From Stichopus chloronotus (lineage: Eukaryota > Echinodermata > Holothuroidea > Aspidochirotida > Stichopodidae), in contig CM037837.1 in the NCBI GenBank assembly GCA_021234535.1, forward strand, positions 310,001 through 374,000: 64,000 nt of DNA. The letters run 5' to 3'. The notes under the pieces are model-generated. The model worked only from the letters and a program-made list of their open reading frames with translations, did not search any database and was not told the DNA's origin. Of the stretch, positions 47,801-64,000 are shown in pieces (positions within the stretch are counted from its first letter, which is position 1; every line of letters starts with the position of its first letter). A program made the position numbers and the translations under genes.

Positions 47801-50800
47801 ATGCCATCCCATTGCTTAGCCTTATGAATGATGTGCTTATGATGTAACAAGTAATACCAAGACAACTGATGAGATGAGGAGAGGATTAGGTAGCTGGCTA
47901 TGTTTTTACCATTGCTAGCAGAAGATTTCTGGGCTGATGAAATTGGTCCCAGTTCCTCTCTTGGGAAAATTCATTCTGTAAAATTCTCCTGTAAACAAAA
48001 TGGCAGCAAAATACTCTCCAGAATTACCACTATATGGTCATACTTCTAAAAGGTCAACATCATCCTTTAAAAACAAGGCAAATAATTTTAAAAGTTCAAA
48101 CACTTTACTTTGACTTTCAAAGCTGCAGGAAGCCTCATGGCACACATTGAACTTTGTGCAAGTCTGCCCTCTATTAACATTCCCTTTACACTCAGTAGTC
48201 TAGTCCTATGGGTAGAAGTAAACGTTTGCCAACACAATATTTACCACAACCAGTAAGGTTAACATCATCATAAGTTTTCAGGTTTTCCTTTTTTGTTCAT
48301 CTTTTTTTAAATTCTTCCTATTTTTTTTTTAATCCTGGTCAAAAGGGGATTATGGGTCACATGATGACTCTCTGCAGGATGCATTTGGCTCATGGGCTGC
48401 AGAATGGCCACCCCTGATGTAGACTTTCAAAGTTACGGTAAACTCTCTTTTGCTCTGAACTTGTTCTCATTTTGAACCACAAACATCGATGACTTGAATG
48501 GTTCACAGTTTATTTGTCTGCCTACATTTAAGTGGCATATAAATATTGCCAGGAGCGTCAGAACAAAACAAAATATGGGGGGGGGGGGGGGTGAGTGCCA
48601 GCAGGACTATTTAGCGGAGGGTCATCAACGGTTGGCGCAGAGAGAACAAGAAAAGTTTTGGCTATGCAAGCCCCATGGCATTTCCCATGTGTTCTAATAC
48701 CCAGTCTGGAAAAAGGGATTTCATGTCTGCAAATTGAATTATATGTCTTAAGATTTTTTCAGTGTCCTAGATAGGTCATTCTCTGCTAACTCAACAAATG
48801 GGTCTGTCGGACATCAACTCAGATTTGTCTGAAACTTTTATGAAACGTAGTTAAACTAATGGAAAAAACAAACCAAAAATTTGATGTATCATTTGACATG
48901 ATAAATTATCAAAGGAAAATTGTGTCTTATGCCCATATTGTGTCTAACGACTTTGTTTTGTTTCATGCTTTGTTTGTGTCTAATAATTTGGTTTGTGTCT
49001 ATATCTTTTTGTTTGTGTCTAATCATTTGGTTGTGTCTAACGTACCGTTTGTGTGTAATAATTTAGTTTTATGTTTTGTTTGTGTCTAATGATTTGGTTT
49101 GCGCCAACTGTTTCCACCTGCGTCTACTGTTGTCACTTGTGTACCGTTTCTTCCATAAAACAGGGTACGCACACATTATCGATAATATTTGGATGATTGG
49201 CGATCCATAAGCAGTGTATATATTGTACATGTTGCGTACAGTACAGTACATAATTGATCCTACTGTACAATGTGTATATATGATAATGACCACCTTCTAC
49301 CCAAATTAAAAAAAAAATATTTGACAACATTGAAGAAAAACCCCTCTTTGAAATTGTAACCAAACATAGACGTTAGAACTAAAGAAAAAATCATCAAGTT
49401 CATGGGAGGTGATAAACAAGGTCAAAAGGTCAACCCAAAAACCATCAAAATTTTTCACTTTTTGGCCCTGGGACCATGTTTGACCCCCTACCATTTTTTC
49501 ATAAGAGGTCTCTAACTTTAAGAGATCAGAGCGTACCCACCAGATATTATATTACGTGGAAAATGGTACTAATCTGATAACAGCAAGTTGAACCACAGGG
49601 GTCCCAAAATCAAAAGTCACATGGACGCCTAAAATGAAATGCAATGTTTAGAGCTCTTTATCTTCATAAGCTTGACAGATTCTGAAAATATGGGCAGAAA
49701 ATACCCCAGGTAGGTATTTTTTGGCATTACAGTTTTATTCTCAGGGCAGCTCTCAGTTCTCTGTTCTAGGCTCTCAAAAATGACCGAGATGATGACCATG
49801 CAATTTGAACACACAAAGAAAGAGGTAGGACCAATCTACAATGGGCCATAACTCCCAAACTGCATAAAATTTTCACCTAAAATGTTTTAGCATATTCTAT
49901 CTACTACTTGAACATCACTAGGGAATTTTTCAGCAAAATTTGAATTTTGACCAAGATTTTCTGAAAATTTGTTGAGTTGGCAGAGAATGACCCAGATATG
50001 TGATCCCAACCCTGAATCCCAAACTGTGAAAAGGTAGCGCCGACTGAACATAACTTCTGCCATAAATAAGAAAGAGACAAGTTAAAATAGGCAGGAGACA
50101 CAAAATGACGATATTACATGCATTCTATAACACATGGTCTACTTTCTCCCCAAGCCCTTGACAGATGAAATAGACATTATTTTGTCTCAACAACATGTCT
50201 TCTCAATATGAACAGTCTTAACTATTTACACAGAGGTGACACAGAGATGAAATTCAGGCAGTAACACCCCCTCCCATCCCCACAGATGCTCTATAACCAA
50301 AAGATAGAGGTGAAGCAACCACCAAGATAAAAAAAGGAGTATTGTAAACTCATGCAAAAGTTCTGTTCTATTTTTAGTAGTGTGTACTCGCTTGCAGTTA
50401 GACCTTGGGAGTGGATATGATACACAAGCTGTGAGTCTTGAAGTTAGCTAATGTGAGTCATTTTCGCACAGATGTTTCCAATAAAGCAAATTCAACTTCC
50501 CAGAGGAAGATTCATTTAACATACTTGATATGGCGTCAACATAGTACTACACCTTCCTCCATGTCATTGAGTTCCTCATACCCTGCTCTTCCAGACAGTG
50601 AGGAGGGGTTTGCAGTTAGGGGTAATCTTATATTTGATCTACATGTGGATACTTTTATTAATAATAATATTATGCTAATGACCTGATGAGTTAAGTATCA
50701 TTTGGTATAGGACTAGCGATTCATATTTCATAACACAGGTACAATCACAGTGGAAAAAGAAAAGCTCAGTGCAATGAACAGTACAGTATTTACACTTAGG

Positions 50801-51284
50801 AAAAACACTGGATGTGACTTGCAGTTCATCTGCTGAAAGTGGGGAATGGGACTTTCAAGACTTCAACGTTTTGAGAAATCTGGGAGATCCAAGTCCTGTG
50901 TTTTGGAGGGGTCAAACTGGTGGTACAGTCGTATGGGAGAGTGGAGAGGGCTAACCTTCCATTTTGGAAAATTTTCCTACAACTGAATAACCTCAGATGC
51001 AATTTGGTGCAACAAAAGTATACAATTATGATAATTTCCTTTTGATTTTTGAAGCAACTTAAGGTGGGGCCATAGTCCCCATTTCTCCCTGTCCCCTTCC
51101 CCCTCCCAATTTGCCAGTACTATATGGTAATCGGGGAAACTCACAATTGATCCAAGCTGGGACTGCTACTAAACTTAAACTCTTGTGCTTCTGTCTCAGT
51201 ATTATCTTGTCCTTCACTTTGCTGTACCCTGGTATCACCAGTTTTCTGCTTTTTAGAAACTGGGGAAACACTTGATGCCATCAT
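44835..51284 (-). CDS. DCTPP1: dCTP pyrophosphatase 1 (five coding exons)
   Basis: All-alpha NTP pyrophosphatase of the MazG/iMazG group. The family hydrolyses dCTP and modified dCTPs to the monophosphate plus PPi, cleaning the nucleotide pool. Coding exons (minus strand, 5' to 3'): 51284-51145, 47988-47910, 46980-46949, 46169-46135, 45025-44835. Junctions are GT-AG with phases 2, 0, 2, 1, giving 158 aa. The Mg-binding motif is intact: Glu76-x-x-Glu79 in GEVGEVAE and Glu108-x-x-Asp111 in EQELSDVLIYL, with the same 29-residue spacing from Glu79 to Glu108 as in human. The substrate-contact segment RNWDQFHQPRNLLLAM and the LFQWK turn are also recognisable. The first 36 residues are polar and low complexity, as is usual. 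The first two codons are both ATG (51284 and 51281). A perfect acceptor (pyrimidine tract plus gcag) lies one base before the ATG, so a noncoding first exon is likely. The gene is head to head with NDUFS8. Confidence 0.93.
45203..45341. repeat. Small hairpin element in the last DCTPP1 intron
   Basis: The arms agtgccatgcaaacaaaaatta (left, about 45218-45239) and its inverse (right, about 45306-45324) pair with few mismatches. Similarity extends outward through caaaag. The total is about 140 bp, the size of a small MITE. Confidence 0.6.
45785..45905 (+). repeat. Imperfect ATCA tetranucleotide microsatellite
   Basis: Runs of atca, aatc and ccatc words with an internal self-complementary point (atcaattgat). 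It lies in the last intron of DCTPP1. Confidence 0.8.
46111..46134. repeat. AAAC/AC microsatellite that forms the DCTPP1 exon 4 splice donor
   Basis: On the minus strand, exon 4 ends CTTCCAG at 46135 and is followed at once by a gt dinucleotide run and then gttt repeats. The splice donor is therefore the first repeat unit. Confidence 0.8.
47245..47870 (+). repeat. Degenerate minisatellite in DCTPP1 intron 2
   Basis: Dozens of variants of gatgtagcatgtaataccat and ggcttagtcttat, each about 15-25 bases, arranged in higher-order groups of roughly 40-60. It ends about 40 bases before exon 2. Confidence 0.8.
48920..49140 (+). repeat. TTTGTGTCTAA-type minisatellite in DCTPP1 intron 1
   Basis: Repeats of ttgtgtctaatnatttggtt occur with variable spacing, about eight copies, decaying rightward. 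Confidence 0.75.
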
Positions 51285-53061
51285 CCTGCACAAAAGAAAG
51301 AAATGTAGAAAGATGATTTCATTTTGAACACCATTTTTTTCAATGTGACATGTGATGACTAATCATGTAAAAACATGCACAACAACACACTACAGACATA
51401 TGACCATGAACTTCCTGTCTTGAAATGTCAAGATGTGGTTTTCACAAATTGACCCTTGGCACTCAAAATTGCCTCCACCAAACATAACAGCTAGTTTTTG
51501 TGGTCAATGTGGTACAACACTGTACCTACATTTCAAATATCATGTTTACAATGTTTCATTACCTGATCCCTGTTCACATCAAATGACCTTTGATCTCAAC
51601 CAAAAACAATATTGATGCTTCTTGAAGTCAATTTGGTTCACCTACACATGACATCTGTCCAAGCTTCCCTGCATGAGATATCTTTTACAAGGATTTTGCT
51701 TGACTCCTGTTGACCACAATGACCTTTGAATTCCAACAAAAAAACAGAGCAATCATTGTGGAATGGGCAATACAGGTAAGTGTTGGACATTCATTTGTGG
51801 GCCTGTACAGTATCTCAGCATTTAAGAACTGTACTTGTGCAGGTATGACTTTAGAATCCGTGATCGGAAGTGACGTCAACAAGGATGTCAGACAACAAAA
51901 AAAGTTGGCATAGGGTCTAGTGGTCTATGGCTACTTTTTGTCCATGTTTTCTTTTCTTTCTTTTTTTTCCTCAGGCAAAATTGTAGACATTCTGTGAAAG
52001 GGGCAAAAGTGACAACTTGTTGAACAATTGAGAATTTAAACTTGCAAAAGGAAAAGGTTTAAGAAGGATTCACATCAAGGACATCAGGATAAGAGTCTCA
52101 TCATAAGCTTTTTATGCTTCTAAGCTCTTAATCTTCTGCATCTTAAGCATAACCCATTTCACTACCAGAGCGCATTTGATCTTCTGGTGATCAAATATAT
52201 GTACATAAAATACGTACAATTCAACATAGTCTTTCAAATATTACTACTATTCATGTACAATTTGAATATTATAATATAACACAATCCCAACCCCTAACTC
52301 AGAATCATGATTCCTACCCTGATCACAGTCTCTAACCCTATATTATGATGCTATTCATATCAGGCTCCCATGGCACCAGTACTTATACGAGCTGACCGCA
52401 AGTATGTGCTCATTCAATTCATGCCTATCACTGTCTATTGTTTGTGAGTGGTCACAGATTCTTGTGCCTTGCCGAAATACTGACAGTTATGTTACTTGTT
52501 AGGCCTCAGTGATCGATGATGCCACCCTATGCTAAACATAACTACTCTTCAAGATGCCACCCTGTGTTAGACATAATGACTTAGGACTTGGCTAGGCTTA
52601 TGATATAATAATGAAGTCAATTCAAAGAGCAATATTGTCTCACGCACCTGTAAATTGGTTACGCAGGGAGGACTAGAATTAGAAACTGAATCTTCATTCA
52701 GCGTCACAACGACAACCTGGCTTTAGGAATTATGAGGGAGCACTTTTAAAGTTCTTTTGCTTTTTCAGTTATATCACATAATTGACAGTTCTAACCACGC
52801 GACGAGGTGCTAGAAGCAAATGTCACTTGTCAGCAGTAAATACACCCAGTAACGTACGCACTGCATGCTGCTGGTATGATCTGCCAGTTTTCCGCAACTG
52901 GACATACAAACAAACGCGTTGAGTTATGTAATATCCGGTTAAGGAGGATAAGCAGGGGCAAAGGTTACGAACTTTGTGGGATTCAGTTGTCAACTACTCC
53001 TAACTCACAGTCCGCTTGAAGTTGAACTTGAAGATAAGGTTCTCACGGATTGCCTTAGAAT
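51285..53061. promoter_or_regulatory. Intergenic region between divergent DCTPP1 and NDUFS8
   Basis: This 1.8 kb separates the two start codons and is the only space for both promoters and a DCTPP1 noncoding first exon. I saw no open frame with coding character and no TATA box next to NDUFS8. GC content rises around 52.8-53.4 kb. The exact transcription starts cannot be placed from sequence alone. Confidence 0.45.
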
Positions 53062-61073
<8,012 letters not shown>

Positions 61074-61500
61074 ACGGATTGGATAGGACAGATGGACTCT
61101 TTGCATACGGAAAGGGAGCTTAAAGAGGCAGATGAAAATTATACATAAAGTGACCCAGAACAATATTTGTTGTCGTTGTTTCTTTGAGACTTTTCAGGGA
61201 TGTTTGTCTTCTTAGAAGTTCTCCATTTTTTTTTTATGTCGAGGTTCCTGTTTGAAAACATGAAGCATATTCCTGGCCTTGCTTTTGAAATCCGTAACAC
61301 TTTTTAGGTCATGTCTGGAGTCACTGTCTTTGTCGTGCAAGTGCACAGCAGTGGGTTTTATTTCGTCAACCTTGTTCTGGCATGCAGTTTTCTTGTCACC
61401 AGCTGTTCAAAGAAATCCCAGATGAACGTCACACAAATGGACTCGGAACATATCGCTGAGATGATGCACGCATGTCTACTTTTCAATGTTTTTGAGAAAG

Positions 61501-61618
61501 AATAAAGATGTGTCGGTAATGATTATGTCTGTTCCAAACTAACTGTCTTCAAGATCACTCCAGGAAGTTCTCTCTGATTGTATAGTCATCAGGTTGTCTG
61601 ACTTACAGAAGTAAATAA
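61501..61618 (+). terminator. NDUFS8: Candidate poly(A) signals of NDUFS8
   Basis: AATAAA occurs at 61501-61506 and again near 61613-61618, about 430 and 540 bases past the stop codon. Either could end the transcript. Confidence 0.4.
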
Positions 61619-62143
61619 AAGAATGGATTCTGAAAACTGTTCGCTCTGGTTTTGCTTTAGTTGTCAACATACCCAAAAGACCTTAATAGAAAGGAAAGCT
61701 GTGGGTTCCATGCAAATTGTTAGTAACTAAGCATAAGAATATGATAGCTCTTTTGGTGTGTGCCTCAGATCTAGAGATGGATGGCTGGTGGGGCAGGTCA
61801 CATTTATTTGGTCGCTATCATCAGCAAGTAAAGGGATATTAAGAACTAATGGCAAGTCAGACACACCAACTACTTATTAGGACACACACTGTAAAAAAAA
61901 ACTTAGAAAAAAAACTTAGAGGTGGCTTCAGACAAGAAATCAAGCCAGATCCATAAGAAATAGGCCTTCTGGCAGAGAAGTTGACAAAATGGTGTAGTTT
62001 ATTCAATTTAAGTGATACCACCTCTGTAATCTTTCCAGTGCCCCCTCCCCAACCTCTCACTTTCAGTTATCCCACATTTGTGGTCTACACTATTAAAAAT
62101 TTCAAATCATTGAAATGGTCTGAACACATTAAAGGCCGTATTG

Positions 62144-62372
62144 CATCACCCTAAGCTATATTTTCACCTCCCGGAAAGCAAAATTCTCAACTGGTTCTAA
62201 GTTACAGTACTCTTTGATTGACAGCAAATTCGAAAGATGCAGAGCAGCTCGTATTACACAGCGTACACAAGGATCCATTGTTTTGATTACACATGTGGAG
62301 GAATTTAAGACAGGCTGAGGGAGGGACTAGAAGTAGGTGGTTCGGAGAATTGAAACTGTCTGGGGTGATGAG
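62144..62372 (+). mobile_element. Short inverted-repeat element with CATCACCC ends, copy 2
   Basis: Starts catcaccctaagct and ends ctggggtgatgag, with the same interior as the 26559 copy, including attacacagcgtacacaagg and the gtggaggaattt block. Confidence 0.6.
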
Positions 62373-62396
62373 TTTTTGTCGTTAAGTGATGCCATC

Positions 62397-62900
62397 TTCC
62401 AATCATTACTAATGATGTTGCATTTACAGCATTGGTGCTCCACAACACATCGTAATGGTCAACAATAGAACACGGTTAAGTGATGCCATCCTTTCCCTCC
62501 CCTACTTCCAAACCTGATGATGTTGCACCTACAGCATTGGTGCTCCAAAGCACGTAATGGTCAACAATAAAACACATTGAGTGATGTCATCCTGCCCAAC
62601 CCCCTGCCCCTTTCCAGTCATTCTTGATGGTGTTGCATCTACAGTACTAGTGCTCCAAAATACACTGGGATGAACAGCAATAGAATACATCATCATCCTT
62701 GACACCACAAACCTGATGATGGTACACCTACAACATTAGTGCTCCAAAAGACACTGAAATGGACAATAGAACACATGCAGTAATGTCAAACTGCCCCCTT
62801 TCCCGTCATTCCTGATGGTGTTGTATCTACAGTATTGGTGTTCCAAAATACATTGGCATGGACAACAATAGAACACGTGAAGTTATGTCATCCTCGACAC
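62397..62900 (+). repeat. Tandem array of about 110-120 bp units, about five copies
   Basis: Each unit contains gatggtgttgcatctacag, tnttggtgctccaaaa and acaatagaacac, then a C-rich spacer with tgatgtcatcctgcc-like sequence. It lies about 1.3 kb downstream of NDUFS8. Confidence 0.85.
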
Positions 62901-62939
62901 TCCACCCTTTCAACAAAGTTTAAGAGCTGGTAAAGCCCA

Positions 62940-63239
62940 TCAGGATGTGCCCATTTGATTCAAAGTGCCACCTGATTGTAAATTTGTCCACTTTGTTGAG
63001 GCAGCTTCAAAAAAGCTCTCCATGACAAAGTATTCCACCCAGTTGAAATTGCTGAAAAAGTGCTGGGTATCTTTGACCATTTCTGGATGAGTGCTGAAGG
63101 GGGGGGGGGGGGGGAGCACTCGCACTAGTTTGATGACCGCCACCACCACTCGGCATGGGCATAGTCCCTGCTCATTCTTTGCTATCCTAGCTTTCCTCTT
63201 AATTAGGTTGAATGTTTCAGCTGCAATGTAAGAGCTCAA
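62940..63239 (-). pseudogene. Possible relic of a transposase-associated (TTF/ZMYM-type) domain
   Basis: A minus-strand frame contains FSNFNWVEYFVMESFF, then TKWTNLQSGGTLNQ. This loosely recalls the W-L-E-Y ... W-K-x-L pattern of domains linked to hAT transposases and ZMYM proteins. The usual cysteines are not visible and a poly-G run interrupts the frame. Weak evidence. Confidence 0.2.
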
Positions 63240-63737
63240 AAAAAAAAAAGTCGGTCAAATTCATGAATTAGTCCCATAAAAAAATGGAAAGAGATGTAAA
63301 AGGCAAATTTTGTTTGGAGTGAATACACAGATGAGAGAAAAAGAAGAAACAAGATAAAACTATCCAGTTTATTCAACATAATCTATTCGAATTTGCAACG
63401 GTTGTCAGGAAGTTTAACAAATATGAGTAATGCTTGATCGACACAGTATTAACTCACCTTTTACAAATACCTAAAAAAGTGCACCTTCAGAGACTTGCGA
63501 TTGTAATCCCACAAAGTCAATACACTTTGTTAGAAATACAAGTTTGTCAACCTACTCTGTAAAAGACTGATAAAAGTAGTTTCTTTGCTACCAGTGAGTG
63601 GCCCCACCCATTCAATGAAACCCAGTATGTTACTGTAAAAATATTAAAAACTTATCTTTACTCTCCTGACAAGTTTGAGTTGAAAAGATCCATTGATGGA
63701 CTCTTCTTTTTCTTTTTTTCCTGGTGTGTGTTCCATC

Positions 63738-63839
63738 ATGACTCACCACGGACACATGCCGACACAATCTTTGCCTCGAAATCCTCCTCCACCGCCCAAC
63801 AACCATCAGCACCAACCTTTCAAAAATAGTTCACTTTAA
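63738..63839 (+). CDS. Short proline/histidine/glutamine-rich frame, unrecognised
   Basis: A 33-codon frame, MTHHGHMPTQSLPRN followed by five Pro and NNHQHQ, ends in TAA. Its composition is unlike the surrounding AT-rich noncoding DNA, so it may be an exon or the tail of a gene running past the window. No clear acceptor precedes it and no family is recognised. It could equally be chance. Confidence 0.2.
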   Translation: MTHHGHMPTQSLPRNPPPPPNNHQHQPFKNSSL

Positions 63840-64000
63840 AGAGGCTGTGACATCAAAACTCAATGGAGACTGGCTTTTCTGAATATTTGGACAAGTTGTT
63901 ATCCAAAACTGCCTTTGATGTGCTGGGGTTGTTTTTAAATATTGTGCAATTCAAATTCTAAGTTTCACTGTTGGAAGCTCCTTGAAAAACCTTTTTTCTA

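Overview
This is a eukaryotic genomic window: coding sequence is broken into short exons with canonical splice sites, introns are large, about 35-40% GC is likely, and transposon remnants and minisatellites are dense. Three genes could be rebuilt exon by exon by joining open frames across GT-AG (once GC-AG) junctions with matching phases. All three are animal-type, and the vesicular-transporter-like gene points to a metazoan. AT-rich DNA with frequent poly-G/poly-C tracts and many short inverted-repeat elements suggests a marine invertebrate; an echinoderm is my low-confidence guess. No bacterial operon, CRISPR array, tRNA or rRNA was recognised.

Layout. 1-7,356: no gene seen; a possible LTR fragment (about 1.5-2.2 kb), old repeats and G-tracts. 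7,357-29,553 (minus strand): a 14-exon SLC18-like (VMAT/VAChT-type) major facilitator transporter, 543 codons. Its introns hold a hAT-type MITE with target duplications, two piggyBac-type MITEs, a 1.2-kb foldback element made of GATATC palindromes, and a decayed array whose 15-bp unit reads as pentapeptide repeats. 29,554-44,746: no gene seen, only repeats. 44,835-51,284 (minus): a five-coding-exon DCTPP1 (dCTP pyrophosphatase) gene, 158 codons, with two microexons. 53,062-61,073 (plus): NDUFS8 (TYKY subunit of mitochondrial complex I), six coding exons, 210 codons, with a GC-AG intron between its two 4Fe-4S motifs. 61,620-64,000: tandem repeats and a possible transposase-domain relic.

DCTPP1 and NDUFS8 are head to head, 1.8 kb apart between start codons, so they may share promoter DNA. 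Both are housekeeping functions (nucleotide-pool cleaning and respiration). The SLC18-like gene is 15 kb away and looks unrelated. Its most notable trait is the replacement by glycine of the TM11 aspartate that classical amine and acetylcholine vesicular transporters need, while the TM1 Asp, TM2 Lys and TM10 Asp are kept.

The strongest unusual structures are the GATATC foldback, the pentapeptide-like array, the altered transporter active site, the GC-AG intron and the donor site built from a dinucleotide microsatellite.
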